From Occultella aeris (GTDB lineage: Bacteria; Actinomycetota; Actinomycetes; Actinomycetales; Beutenbergiaceae): a stretch of 64,000 bases of DNA. Position 1 is the stretch's first letter. Each line of letters opens with the position of its first letter. The notes beneath the pieces were generated by a model. The model searched no databases and was not told the origin of the DNA. It worked only from the letters and a program-made list of their open reading frames with translations. Shown here one piece after another: positions 1-8,365 of the stretch. Location: NCBI RefSeq assembly GCF_902703175.1, contig NZ_CACRYJ010000071.1, positions 172,403 to 236,402 of the forward strand. The letters are read 5' to 3'. The position numbers and the translations under genes are program-made.

Positions 1-651
1 AGAGCTCCACGCCGCCGGGCAAGGGCTCAGGAACTGGCAACCCTGCTCCTACAGCGTGCCCGACGGGCCGATCCGACGGCGGGCCTCTGGGAGGCCACGG
101 ACGTGCAGCGGTGGTGGCGCAGTCCACGACGCTCCGACGATGTCGAGAAACCGTTCGCCCTGGAACACGCGGCGGAGTGCTCCGGGAACCGGTTCGAGGT
201 ACCCCTGAGTGATGACGATCGTGTCTCTCGGGGGTTGGCCGAGCGACCGGGTCAGGGCACCCGCTGCGGGCTTCACGCTCGTTGACCGCACGCAGCGCCC
301 GGACACGGCGCACCCGGTGCGGCGCCGGAGCGGCGAGGACATCGCACGATGCCTGGAGCAGTGTTCCCTCTACGACCAGGCCCTGGACCTGGCCATAGAG
401 AATGCCGAGGGACGGACCGCGGGGTACGCGCTGTTCTGGTTCGACGCGGACACGAAGGTGGGACTGGTCGAACCCGTGCAGGTCGAGGACGGCTACCAGC
501 GCCGAGGCCTCGCCCGGGCGATGCTGTGCGCGGGGATCGACCGCCTCACCGCCAGAGGAGCCGAGCGGGTGAAGGTCTCGTCCGAGACGCACGCGGCGGG
601 CGCGCGCTGTATCAAGGCACCGGGTTCCGGCCGACGTCCACGGCGACCTGA
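1..651 (+). pseudogene. Decayed GNAT acetyltransferase (frameshifted, 5' end outside window)
   Basis: Pieces of one GNAT-type protein lie in different frames. Frame 1 opens at the left edge with residues resembling the start of a family with a WWRSPRRSDDVEKPF motif. Frame 2 (about 245-600) carries FTLVDRTQRPDT, CSLYDQALDLAIE and the acetyl-CoA-binding block GYQRRGLARAM. Frame 1 resumes at about 600 with ALYQGTGFRPTST and stops at 649-651. That stop (TGA followed by TATCGC) sits where related proteins usually read TWYR, so it looks like a TGG to TGA change. The middle of the protein (about 176-240) is missing or scrambled. Family assignment is from recalled motifs. It could in principle be sequencing error, but at least two frame changes and a nonsense codon favour a pseudogene. 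Confidence 0.6.
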
Positions 652-815
652 TATCGCTCGAATCACGGGTAGGGGAGTAACGCGTCGGTCTGAAGAACGG
701 ATGTTCGACCGGGGGACTCCAGCTCTTGAGGAGCTCGGCCACCCATTTCCCGTTTACACGCGACCTACCCTGTGTTGATGAAGCGGTTCCACTGCGCCGA
801 CGGGCACGAGATCTG

Positions 816-1427
816 ATGTTGCTGTCACTGACGGGCGCCAGCGGCGCAGGAAAATCGACCACGCTGGCGCACCTGACTGCGATGAATTGGGCACAGCCGA
901 TCGTCTGCGTCGAGTTCGACTCTGTGGGTGTGCCTCCGGACGCCGACACCGCGTGGCGACACGCCGTGATCGAGCAGTGGGTCAAGCGAGCCCTGGCTGC
1001 CCAGGATGAAGGCAGCCACGTCCTGCTGTGCGGTCAGGTTCCGATCGGCGAGCTTCTGGCCGCGCCGTCGGCAGATCGGCTCGATGGCATCGCTGCGTGC
1101 GTGCTGCACTGTTCACCCGAGGTACGCCGAGCCCGACTGCTGGAGCGCCGCGAGCCCGAAGACAGCCTGGAACACCACGTCGCATTCGGTGAGTGGTTCC
1201 ACGGACACGCCGTGGACCCGACGTTCCACCCGGAGGTCATCCGCGTCGACAGCCCCGTGCCGATGAGATGGGAGCGGTGGCAGGACTGGCGCTCCGACGA
1301 CCCCCGCTGGCCGGCCCATGTGGTCGAGACGGACGGATTGACGCCGGTGCAGGTGGCCCAATGCGTGGTGACTTGGGCGCGTGATGTCCTCACCCAGGGT
1401 GCCCTTCGACTCTCTGCTGAGCGGTGA
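816..1427 (+). CDS. P-loop nucleotide kinase-like protein
   Basis: A 203-residue protein starting at ATG 816, immediately followed by a Walker A loop, GASGAGKST (residues 7-15), in the position typical of small kinases of the AAA/shikimate-kinase fold. An earlier in-frame ATG at 726 would add 30 residues without family character, so 816 is preferred. The remainder has an acidic FDSVGVPPDAD segment and a run of arginines (RRARLLERREPED) that looks like a lid region. Substrate unknown; similar actinobacterial proteins are annotated only as ATP-binding or AAA family. It stands alone between the GNAT pseudogene and a reductase gene. Confidence 0.7.
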   Translation: MLLSLTGASGAGKSTTLAHLTAMNWAQPIVCVEFDSVGVPPDADTAWRHAVIEQWVKRALAAQDEGSHVLLCGQVPIGELLAAPSADRLDGIAACVLHCSPEVRRARLLERREPEDSLEHHVAFGEWFHGHAVDPTFHPEVIRVDSPVPMRWERWQDWRSDDPRWPAHVVETDGLTPVQVAQCVVTWARDVLTQGALRLSAER

Positions 1428-1515
1428 GTGCCGCGCACACGTCGTAGGCGCGGCTGTCCTTCGCGCCTGTCGAACGCTCCGGTGAGTTCGGGTCGCTGGT
1501 CCGGTCTATCCAGGC

Positions 1516-2094
1516 ATGGCAACCGTACTCATGCACGCAGTGGTGTCCCTCGACGGGTTCATCGCAGATGACGACGACGGCGTCGGACCGCTCTTCGACT
1601 GGTACTTCAACGGCGACCGTCCGCTGGACCATATGGGGATGAGCCTCTCGCAGGCGTCCTACGACTACACGCGACCGATGTGGGACTCGATCGGGGCGAC
1701 GATCATGGGCAGGCACCTGTTCGACCTGACGAATGGTTGGGAGGCCAAGGCACCAGCGGGGGAGCACCTCGTGGTCGTCTCCCACCGGCCGAAACCGGCT
1801 GGCTGGCATCCCGAGGCCGACGTCCCCTTCTTCGAGAACGTCCCTGACGCCGTCGCGGACGCCAGCCGGCGTGCCGGTACCGGCGTGGTCGCTCTCTGCG
1901 CCGGCGACGTCGGCGGTCAGGCGCTGGCAGCAGGTCTCGTCGATGAGGTGGCGATGGACGTCGTCCCCGTCGTGTTCGGCTCAGGGAAGCGCTACTTCGG
2001 GCCGGTCGACGGCCAGCACCTGCTTGACGACCCACACGCCGTGATCCAGGGCAACCGCGTGTTGCACCTGCGCTATCGCGTGCGGAAGGGGTGA
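1516..2094 (+). CDS. Dihydrofolate reductase family protein (RibD C-terminal domain)
   Basis: A 192-residue protein, full length for the RibD_C / YyaP-YwjB-type dihydrofolate reductase-like family. The N-terminus has the family pattern HAVVSLDGFIADDDD, followed by TIMGRHLFDLTNGW (NADPH-binding region), and near the end GSGKRYFG. These proteins reduce pterin or deaminated flavin precursors with NADPH, but most single-domain members have no known substrate. Single gene, convergent with the downstream sugar kinase gene on the other strand. Confidence 0.85.
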   Translation: MATVLMHAVVSLDGFIADDDDGVGPLFDWYFNGDRPLDHMGMSLSQASYDYTRPMWDSIGATIMGRHLFDLTNGWEAKAPAGEHLVVVSHRPKPAGWHPEADVPFFENVPDAVADASRRAGTGVVALCAGDVGGQALAAGLVDEVAMDVVPVVFGSGKRYFGPVDGQHLLDDPHAVIQGNRVLHLRYRVRKG

Positions 2095-2127
2095 CACCCG
2101 GACGGCGCCGTGTGGCCGCCTTGGGAG

Positions 2128-3027
2128 TCATGGAGTCCGCTCGGCCACCGGATCGTCGCAGACGTCGTCGAGCAGGGGACTGAGGTGCCATGAAGTCAGT
2201 GCGTGTGCCGCTTGCCCGGCACCCGCCGACAGCGACGTACCCACATCGGCACCGGCGAGCGTCGCGTCGAGGAACCCGGCCAGAAAGGCGTCGCCGGCGC
2301 CGTTCGTGTCGACGATCCGCTCGACCGGCGCCGCCGGCGCCCGCCACTCGCGATGCTCAGCGTCCACGGCACGGGCACCCTCGGCACCGAGCGTGCAGAC
2401 GACGACGCTCGCTCCGCCGTCGACCAGCTCGTGCATGAAGTCGCCCGGTGCGTCCAGACCGTCGGCGTTCATGAACACGTGTGAGGCACTCTCGATGAAC
2501 GGCCGATGGAACAGTGCCTGCCCGTCGTAGTCGTGCAGGTCGGTCCAGACGAGGTCGCGTCGGGCTCCGGTGAGCGTGACGAGTTCGCGTGTCCATCCGG
2601 CCAGGTCGACCACCACCGCTCGCGCGTCGCGAACCCGCGCGACCAGACGAGAGGCGACCACCTCGGGGTCCAGGTCAGAGTCCGGGACCGACAGGTAGAT
2701 CGAGACCCGCTCGCCGCGCTCGGTCAGCAGGTTCGCGTGGCGCTCACTCGCCCCCGCGACCGTGATCGCGTCGTGGTCGATCCCGGCCCGGGACAGCGCG
2801 TCGGCCACCGATCGTCCCGCAGCGTCCGACCCGACCAGCGTGGTCAGATGCGACGAGCGACCCAGCTCGGCCAGGTGCAGGGCCTTGCCGGCGGACGTGC
2901 CGCCGAGCGTCTCGAAGGTCGTCCGTGCGAACACCGTCTGAGATCGGGGTTCGGGGAGTTCGTCCAGGTGAATCAGAGTGTTCCACGAGGCTGGCCCCAG
3001 TACCTCGACGTCGACCATGGACGTCAT
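2128..3027 (-). CDS. PfkB-family carbohydrate kinase
   Basis: A 299-residue ribokinase-type kinase. It shows the N-terminal glycine signature (LGGTSAGKALHLAELG, about residues 41-56) and the C-terminal PfkB signature DTNGAGDAF (residues 240-248), in which Asp246 is the expected catalytic base. The phosphate acceptor cannot be told from sequence; ribokinase, adenosine kinase and fructokinase branches are all possible. A second in-frame ATG three codons downstream (3018) is an equally plausible start. No sugar transporter or regulator lies beside it, so it is probably a stand-alone salvage kinase. Confidence 0.85.
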   Translation of the reverse strand: MTSMVDVEVLGPASWNTLIHLDELPEPRSQTVFARTTFETLGGTSAGKALHLAELGRSSHLTTLVGSDAAGRSVADALSRAGIDHDAITVAGASERHANLLTERGERVSIYLSVPDSDLDPEVVASRLVARVRDARAVVVDLAGWTRELVTLTGARRDLVWTDLHDYDGQALFHRPFIESASHVFMNADGLDAPGDFMHELVDGGASVVVCTLGAEGARAVDAEHREWRAPAAPVERIVDTNGAGDAFLAGFLDATLAGADVGTSLSAGAGQAAHALTSWHLSPLLDDVCDDPVAERTP

Positions 3028-3111
3028 GGTAGGCGGATCGCGTCGGCACGCCGTGACCGGTGAGCGCCAGCGTGCGGGGATCTCTCCCCGCCTGGACCCG
3101 GCACCGTCGGG

Positions 3112-3540
3112 TCAGGCGATTCGGTTCAGGCGGACGTTGACAGCTGCCAGCAGTCGGTCGCATCTGGCGATGGTCTGCGGCGTGTCGCCCAGCTCGTGCC
3201 GGTCCAGCGTCTGCCGAGACGCCACCACGGATCCGGGCGGAAACTGCTGCCAGGTGAGGTCGACCGCCATCAGGTCACACCCAACCCGGAGTTCGTTCCA
3301 GAAGTGGACCTCGTGGCCGACGCCGGTCCATACCGTCCCCTTGACGATGTCGGCGGCAGGCAAGAAGTGCTGGACGACGCGCGCCGTCGGATAGCACTGT
3401 CCGAGCGCGGGAATTCGTTCGTCCCAGACGCCGCGGTATGACGTGCGGCGACTCCACGACGCTTCGAGCGCCTCCCGGAGCACGATCAGGTCTACGGCGG
3501 TCACACAGCGCAGAGTATCGATGGTCGCGGCATGACCCAC
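3112..3540 (-). CDS. YunG family protein
   Basis: A 142-residue protein whose core matches the YunG family of small hypothetical proteins: LREALEASWSRRTSYRG, then NPALGQ-like PALGQCYPTARVVQHFLP, GTVWTG, HFWNEL, VDLTWQQFPPGS and TIARCDRLL. The conserved Cys, His and Trp residues suggest a cysteine-peptidase-like fold, but no activity is established. The first ATG gives a poorly conserved 20-residue lead; translation might instead begin at an internal GTG or TTG just before LREALE. Single gene in an accessory stretch. Confidence 0.8.
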   Translation of the reverse strand: MGHAATIDTLRCVTAVDLIVLREALEASWSRRTSYRGVWDERIPALGQCYPTARVVQHFLPAADIVKGTVWTGVGHEVHFWNELRVGCDLMAVDLTWQQFPPGSVVASRQTLDRHELGDTPQTIARCDRLLAAVNVRLNRIA

Positions 3541-3775
3541 GCAACCCCTCGAGCCTCAGGTCGGCGGGGCGGAGCTCGCCTCCCACCACGACCGGATGGG
3601 TGACGATCGCACCCTCGTCGAGCCCGGCCCGCATGGCCGCCGCGCCAAGGGTCTGGCAGGCACGGGAGTTGATCAGGCGGGCGTGGCGGGGGAGCGGTGC
3701 GGCGGGGTCGTGGCAGGAGCAGACGCAGGTGCGCCGGTCCTGCGCATGGGCGGGACCGTCGTGAATCATGGGCAC

Positions 3776-4309
3776 ATGAGGAGTTCTGCGGCAGACCGCG
3801 AATGGATGTGCAGCGTCTGTGGTGCCCAACACAGCGGACTGAACATGGTCTTTGGGCCCAGCGGTCCCGACTCGTGGGCTGCAGCGAGTCCCGAGGACCG
3901 CGCACGAGGCGAGATCAGTCGCGACGTGTGCGTGCTACCCACGGACGAAGGCACCTTCTACTTCATCCGCGGCGAACTGCGGGTCCCGGTGACTGACGCC
4001 GTCATCGGCGACTTCGCCTGGTCGGTGTGGGCCTCACTGAGCGAACGAAACATGCAGCTCGCGGCGAAGCGTTGGGACGACCCGAATCGAGTCAATCTCG
4101 ATCCGATGTTCGGGTGGCTCAACAACCGGCTGGCACCCTTCGACCCGCCGACGATGAACTTGGCGGTCAACGTCCACACCCGCCCGCCGGGCGTCGTTCC
4201 GCTCATCGAACTGGATCCATCGTCCGATCACCCTCTCGCATTGGAACAACAGGAGGGCATCACTCTCCACCGCGTAGCGGAATTGAACCGTCTCCTGCTC
4301 GCGGAGTAG
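3776..4309 (+). CDS. DUF2199 domain-containing protein
   Basis: A 177-residue protein from ATG 3776. The N-terminus carries a CSVCG zinc-ribbon-like knuckle (Cys12, Cys15) and then the DUF2199 pattern: HSGLNMVFGP, RDVCVLPTDEGTFYFIRGEL, FAWSVWASLSE, GWLNNRLAPF, and a C-terminal LIELDPSSDHPLALEQQEGI. The length is normal for the family. An upstream in-frame ATG at 3596 adds 60 residues of low-quality sequence and is not chosen. DUF2199 proteins are soluble and of unknown function; they often sit singly or near immunity-type genes. Confidence 0.85.
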   Translation: MRSSAADREWMCSVCGAQHSGLNMVFGPSGPDSWAAASPEDRARGEISRDVCVLPTDEGTFYFIRGELRVPVTDAVIGDFAWSVWASLSERNMQLAAKRWDDPNRVNLDPMFGWLNNRLAPFDPPTMNLAVNVHTRPPGVVPLIELDPSSDHPLALEQQEGITLHRVAELNRLLLAE

Positions 4310-4484
4310 ATGCAGTCACCGCTCACGTACCAGTCCGCGACTTGCCGTGACCGCAGCGGCAAGACCTACTTCTTCTACCGTTGGCTAACTGGCAGGGACG
4401 GGAGTTGATGAGCCGGGAGTAGCAGTGCCCCACCGGCAACGTAGAGAGGATCACCTCACGCGACTCGGGAAGGTGAACGGCTGC

Positions 4485-4780
4485 TCAGTACTGCGGCGGG
4501 ATGTGGAAGTCGATCGTGTCGTCGTGGACGGTGCCCGTTCTCGTCCCCGACAGAGGCGATCGTGTGGGGGTCGAGGTTGATCGAGTTTCCCGGCGCAGAC
4601 GGACATCGATGCGCAGAGCACAAAGCCCACGATTGGGGCGTGATCCGCTCGAAGAGCGCCCAAGTCCTCTCGCTCGGCGAACCAGCCGAGGGTCCGCCTG
4701 CGAGGGTCGCGGTCCTCCTCGAAGCGGAGGTCCAGTCCCGTTCCCCAGACGATGCTGACCTGGTAGTCAGTGTGCTGCGC
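4485..4780 (-). pseudogene. Multi-frame remnant of an unidentified gene
   Basis: The interval 4310-4795 has no intact gene. On the minus strand a protein-like segment begins near 4770 (TDYQVSIVWGTGLDL, FEEDRDP, TLGWFAER) and seems to continue in a second frame (FERITPQSWALC, INLDPHTIASVGDENG) and finally a third frame that ends naturally with GTVHDDTIDFHIPPQY and a TGA at 4485-4487. This reads as the eroded C-terminal half of a soluble protein, but I do not recognise the family. The rest (4310-4484) shows nothing recognisable. Confidence 0.3.
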
Positions 4781-4795
4781 AACAGATCCGGCCGG

Positions 4796-5524
4796 TTATG
4801 GGTACCGCTCGAGGCCGTCCAGATACGCGTACGAGACCATGGCGAGCTGGCCACGAGTCAGGTCGATGCCCTCGCCTGACGGGCAGCTCACCGTGATGAC
4901 CTGCTGCACACCGAGCGCCACGAATGCGCGGGCCGTGACAAGCAGCCACTGGCCATTGCTTTCTTGGCCTAGTGCCCGTGCGACGGTGTAGGTCGGACCG
5001 TCCTCGCCCAGACCCTCTCCGATGCCGAGCAGGTCCTGCGCTGGCCCGGCGACGATTTCTACGCCGGCTAGGCGGTCCTCGACCAGAGCTGTGGATGCCT
5101 TCTCGTCGCCGGCGCTCTCGCCCTCGTAGGGGGCCCGCTCATCGAGGACGCGGCAGCCGTTGCCGGAGTTCACCATCTCCAGTGTGGTGGGAGGTGATGT
5201 GCCGGTCGTCGTGGAGGCCGGGGCGCCTACGAGTTCCCAATCCCACACCTCGCCCAGGTCGTTGCGAAAGGTCACGTCGGTGGCCGTGGCCAACGCAGGC
5301 CCGTCAGCGAACGAGACCGTGCCCTCCAAGGCTCCGTCACCAGTCCAGGTCGGCGCTACCTCAGCACCATCACCGTTCGAGCTGGCAGTTGACTCCGACG
5401 CGGCTGTGTCTTCCGAGACCGTCCCCACGGAGCTCCCGCAGCCGGACATGAGAACCGCGCCTGTCAACGCCGCGATCACTAGCGTCATACATCGGCCGCC
5501 CACGCCTCCAAGCTTCACCCGCAC
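4796..5524 (-). CDS. Putative lipoprotein, unknown function
   Basis: A 242-residue exported lipoprotein. A hydrophobic signal (residues 13-27) ends in the lipobox LMSGC with Cys29 as the predicted lipidated residue, followed by a Ser/Thr/Gly-rich linker. The mature domain is acidic, with four further cysteines or tryptophans in folded-looking stretches (VWDWELVG, GNGCRVLDE, VITVSCPSGEG, LAMVSYAYLDGLERYP). No known domain was recognised. It was probably anchored to the outer face of the membrane. Its start overlaps the end of a recombinase remnant, suggesting it lies at an old insertion junction. Confidence 0.75.
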   Translation of the reverse strand: MRVKLGGVGGRCMTLVIAALTGAVLMSGCGSSVGTVSEDTAASESTASSNGDGAEVAPTWTGDGALEGTVSFADGPALATATDVTFRNDLGEVWDWELVGAPASTTTGTSPPTTLEMVNSGNGCRVLDERAPYEGESAGDEKASTALVEDRLAGVEIVAGPAQDLLGIGEGLGEDGPTYTVARALGQESNGQWLLVTARAFVALGVQQVITVSCPSGEGIDLTRGQLAMVSYAYLDGLERYP

Positions 5525-5539
5525 AACCCTAGTCCAGCG

Positions 5540-6040
5540 ACGTCGTCCCAGGTCAGCCGGATGACGTCTTCAATCTGCTGGCCGAAGACGGTGACCAAGA
5601 TGGCGGCAGCCCGGTCGCGCACGGTGAGCTCGCCGGTGTGCACGACGCGGTCAACGGCTGCGTCTTGCTCGGACTTCGGCAGTTTGGGGCTGGTTCCGCG
5701 GCGATGCCGCGCGATGCTGAGCTCACGGTCGACGAGCCGGGACTTGATCGCCCACGGGATGAACCGGTCGACGAGCCTGCGGGTGCCCGGCCCGTCCGCC
5801 AGCCGGCCAGACATCGAGATGCTCCTGCCGAAGCTCCCCGAGTGCAGTGCCGTGGTCGTGTAGCCAGTTCAGGAACTCGATCGCCACGGTGATGGTCTGC
5901 TTCGATCGGAGGAAAGTGCCGTGCGGCACCGCCTCCATCTGGTTCATGCGTCGCTGCTGATGCCAGCGGATGTGGCGGCGTACGACGTCGCCCGCCCGTC
6001 CGCGGCGACATGATGCTGACCTGCCGAAATGCTGTCTACG
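5540..6040 (-). pseudogene. Broken tyrosine-recombinase/integrase-like gene
   Basis: Two minus-strand pieces belong to one protein. The first (about 6030-5815) reads VVRRHIRWHQQRRMNQMEA, FLRSKQTITVAIEFLNWLHDHG and LGELRQEHLDVW, an N-terminal core-binding-like region. The second, in another frame from about 5815, reads RRLVDRFIPWAIKSRLVDREL, RHRRGTSPKLP, GELTVRDRAAAILVTVFG and QQIEDVIRLTWDDV, then runs into a truncated end. This resembles the integrase-like recombinases of actinobacterial transposon clusters. The catalytic C-terminal Arg-His-Arg-Tyr region is gone and the N-terminus is missing, so it is inactive. It marks a former mobile element. Confidence 0.65.
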
Positions 6041-6092
6041 CCAAGAGAAGGGAGTGGTCGCATCTACTGCGACTCTCGTTGCTTACGCGCCG

Positions 6093-6106
6093 ATAATGTA
6101 CATTAT
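6093..6106. other. AT-rich perfect 14-bp palindrome beside recombinase remnant
   Basis: ATAATGTACATTAT is a perfect palindrome made almost entirely of A and T in otherwise very GC-rich DNA, about 50 bp upstream of the recombinase remnant. Such a site could be an operator, a promoter element or a recombination core of the lost element. The rest of 6041-6240 holds no recognisable gene. Confidence 0.5.
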
Positions 6107-6240
6107 GTCATAACGCCGTCCTGCTCGGTCCATCGTGCACTTCCCCACCGATGTCCCCGAGACGTACGCTTCGATCATCGGGCCGTCCCTGGCCACGGCG
6201 GCCGAACGTCCTTGGCGCCGGCTGTGCAGCGGATCGTGGC

Positions 6241-6564
6241 TCAAGCGATCACGCAGAACAGGTTGCCGTCCGGATCGGCCAGGACCACGAAGTCGGCGTC
6301 CTCGGGATACTCCCAGTCAACCCTCCGGGCGCCTAGCGTGATCAAACGTTCAACCTCAGCGCGTTGGTCGGCCTCCCCGTCTGCCCACAGATCGAGATGC
6401 GTGCTGTCATCCTCGTCCAGATGAAGCCGAGTGCCGGCTGCACCCTCGGGCACCAGGAACGCCGCGTTGTGCGGCTGCCTGGTGTAGCCGAGCGCGGCTG
6501 ACCAGAATGCCCCCGCCCTGTCGACGTCTGACACATTCATCACGACGGCTCCGAGTCTCAACAT
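6241..6564 (-). CDS. VOC family protein (glyoxalase-like)
   Basis: A 107-residue single-domain vicinal-oxygen-chelate protein. It starts MLRLGAVVMNVSDVDRAGAFW and ends with the family pattern DADFVVLADPDGNLFCVI. The usual layout of paired beta-alpha-beta-beta-beta modules is complete at this length. An upstream in-frame ATG at 6666 adds 34 basic residues unlike the family, so 6564 is used. Members include glyoxalases, dioxygenases and resistance proteins; the metal ligands are not clear enough to choose one. Divergent from the GNAT gene at 6692. Confidence 0.85.
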   Translation of the reverse strand: MLRLGAVVMNVSDVDRAGAFWSAALGYTRQPHNAAFLVPEGAAGTRLHLDEDDSTHLDLWADGEADQRAEVERLITLGARRVDWEYPEDADFVVLADPDGNLFCVIA

Positions 6565-6691
6565 GGGTCGATCGTGACGCACCCGACTGCGATCAGTCCA
6601 GCGATCCACCTCCGGGTTGGTTGCGGCGATCCGTGCGATCCGGCGCGCGATGCGGACATAATTCATCCGGAATCTTGCCTACGATGCCGAC

Positions 6692-7273
6692 ATGGTGACA
6701 GGTGAGCACACGATCGAGCCGTTGACTGCTCATACCTGGAACGCGTTCGCCGCCCTGGTGGAGCGGCACAACGGGATCTTCGGTGGCTGCTGGTGCACCT
6801 ACTTCCATCCCGACTGTGCCGACCGGGAGCCTGGGTACGAGGGCAGCCGCACGATGAAGAAGCGGTTGGTCGAGAACGGACAGGCCCATGCGGCGCTGGT
6901 GATCGTCGGTGACGAGGCGGTTGCGTGGGCGGAGTACGGCACCCCGGATGAACTGCCCACCATCCATCACCGCAAGCAGTACCTCGCCGAGGCCGATGTC
7001 ATTCCCGACTACCGCATCACCTGCATCTTCGTCGACAAGCGTTACCGAAAGCAGGGCTACGCCAAGGCGGCCCTGGCCGGTGCGCTCGCTCTGATCGCAG
7101 CCCGGGGCGGCGGCGTGGTCGAGGGGTACCCACACGAGATCGGTGAGAAGAGGATGAACAACTCGTTCGTCTACAACGGAACACGCACGATGTACGAGCG
7201 GGCCGGCTTTGAGTTCATCCGCTCCAAGGGGCTGAAGAACACGGTCATGCGTCGCACGATCCAGCCCGCTTGA
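6692..7273 (+). CDS. GNAT family N-acetyltransferase
   Basis: A 193-residue GNAT-fold protein. The acetyl-CoA-binding motif A region reads ITCIFVDKRYRKQGYAKAAL, and the C-terminal NGTRTMYERAGFEFIRSKG is the usual motif B. The N-terminus contains FGGCWCTYFHPDC, a cysteine-containing block typical of a subfamily of bacterial acetyltransferases of unknown substrate. Length is normal and the start has no serious competitor. Single gene. Confidence 0.85.
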   Translation: MVTGEHTIEPLTAHTWNAFAALVERHNGIFGGCWCTYFHPDCADREPGYEGSRTMKKRLVENGQAHAALVIVGDEAVAWAEYGTPDELPTIHHRKQYLAEADVIPDYRITCIFVDKRYRKQGYAKAALAGALALIAARGGGVVEGYPHEIGEKRMNNSFVYNGTRTMYERAGFEFIRSKGLKNTVMRRTIQPA

Positions 7274-7501
7274 GTTCTGCCCGAGGGCCGTGACGGTTAC
7301 GACGCAGGGTCCCGAAAGGTGCATCGGTACACCATCGGTGCGGCACCGACATCAATCATCAGGGTGCCGATCAACGGGCCGCGAGAGCCCCGGCCGGTCC
7401 GATGGCCGAAGGTCCCTCCTGCGGATCCCTCTCCCCCACCGATCCACCGATCGGCACCTCACTGCGATTCCCCAGTCCGCGAGCGGGTGCTCGGGGTGCG
7501 G

Positions 7502-8284
7502 TTACGGGCTGGAATGCGGCCGGAGTTTGAAGATCACGATGCCGAGATACTTGTTCATCCACGCCTGCTTGTGCGGATAGCGGCGTCGGTGCACCTCGGA
7601 CAGTTGAGGCTCTGCCGCGGACTCGATCCACAGCCCTGCCGCACTGAACACGTTGATCAGATCGGAGATCGTGTAGGGCCGCTTGGTCAGGGCGATCTCG
7701 TCGTTCCAGCCGCTGACGTAGGAGAACGGGGCGGTCGAGAAGTACTCCTCACCCATTGAGGTCCCGTTCATTTCTGCCCGTTCGAGGGCGTATCGGATCG
7801 GCTGCGTCCTGGTCAGCAGGATGAACCCGTCGTCGGCCAGCATCGCCCGCGCTGCCCGCAGGGTGCGAACGGGGTCCTTGGCGTAGCCGAAGGACTGCAG
7901 GAACAGGATCCGATCGAACGTGCGGCCGGCAAGCCCGGGCACCGACTCCAGTTCGGAGAGATCGCCTTGGAGGAGTTCCAGCCCAGGAGGTTGGGCACTG
8001 GGAAAGTTGCCACTGATATCGACACCGACCGAGGCGCCGGCACCGTCTCGAACCAGCTCGGCGACCTTGCCCCCGTTGCCGCAACCGACATCGAGCACCG
8101 AGCGCCCTGTGACATCACCCAGAACGTCTCGCTGCGCAGGCCACTCGACCAGCCGGTCCAGCGAGTCCTCCTTGGCTCGAGCCCGCTCGTAGTCCGGAGC
8201 GAGCTCGAGCCACGGCTGGCTCGGGTCCGCACCATGTGCCCGGTGAGCACTCGTCGTGTCCTGAGGGCCATCTGACACCGCCAT
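7502..8284 (-). CDS. Class I SAM-dependent methyltransferase
   Basis: About 260 residues with a Rossmann-type methyltransferase fold: motif I is VLDVGCGNGGKVAEL, motif II VGVDISGNFP, and post-II LLQGDLSE; the core then reads FDRILFLQSFGYAKDP and DDGFILLTRTQP. The last third (YFSTAPFSYVSGWN, RPYTISDLINVFSAAGLWIE) is typical of small-molecule methyltransferases. The start is uncertain: ATGs at 8284, 8296 and 8335 are in frame and none has a convincing ribosome-binding site; 8284 is the shortest choice that keeps the whole domain. Substrate unknown. Confidence 0.8.
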   Translation of the reverse strand: MAVSDGPQDTTSAHRAHGADPSQPWLELAPDYERARAKEDSLDRLVEWPAQRDVLGDVTGRSVLDVGCGNGGKVAELVRDGAGASVGVDISGNFPSAQPPGLELLQGDLSELESVPGLAGRTFDRILFLQSFGYAKDPVRTLRAARAMLADDGFILLTRTQPIRYALERAEMNGTSMGEEYFSTAPFSYVSGWNDEIALTKRPYTISDLINVFSAAGLWIESAAEPQLSEVHRRRYPHKQAWMNKYLGIVIFKLRPHSSP

Positions 8285-8365
8285 GACACCGAACATAGCC
8301 GTCAACCCGCGGGGTGCCGACTCATTCAGGACCATCGCGACTCGACTGCGTGCCACACTCCTCTC

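Noticed and set aside
3275..3769. Minus-strand ORF with TCVCSCHDP and LINSRACQTLGAAAMRAGLD
   Set aside because: It overlaps yunG by about 265 bp in another frame and starts only 6 bp from the divergent DUF2199 gene. The N-terminal half looks protein-like, but without a search it cannot be supported as a gene.
7274..7501. Possible short gene in the gap after the GNAT gene
   Set aside because: Open frames here have no start with a ribosome-binding site and no recognisable motif; I see nothing in this stretch.
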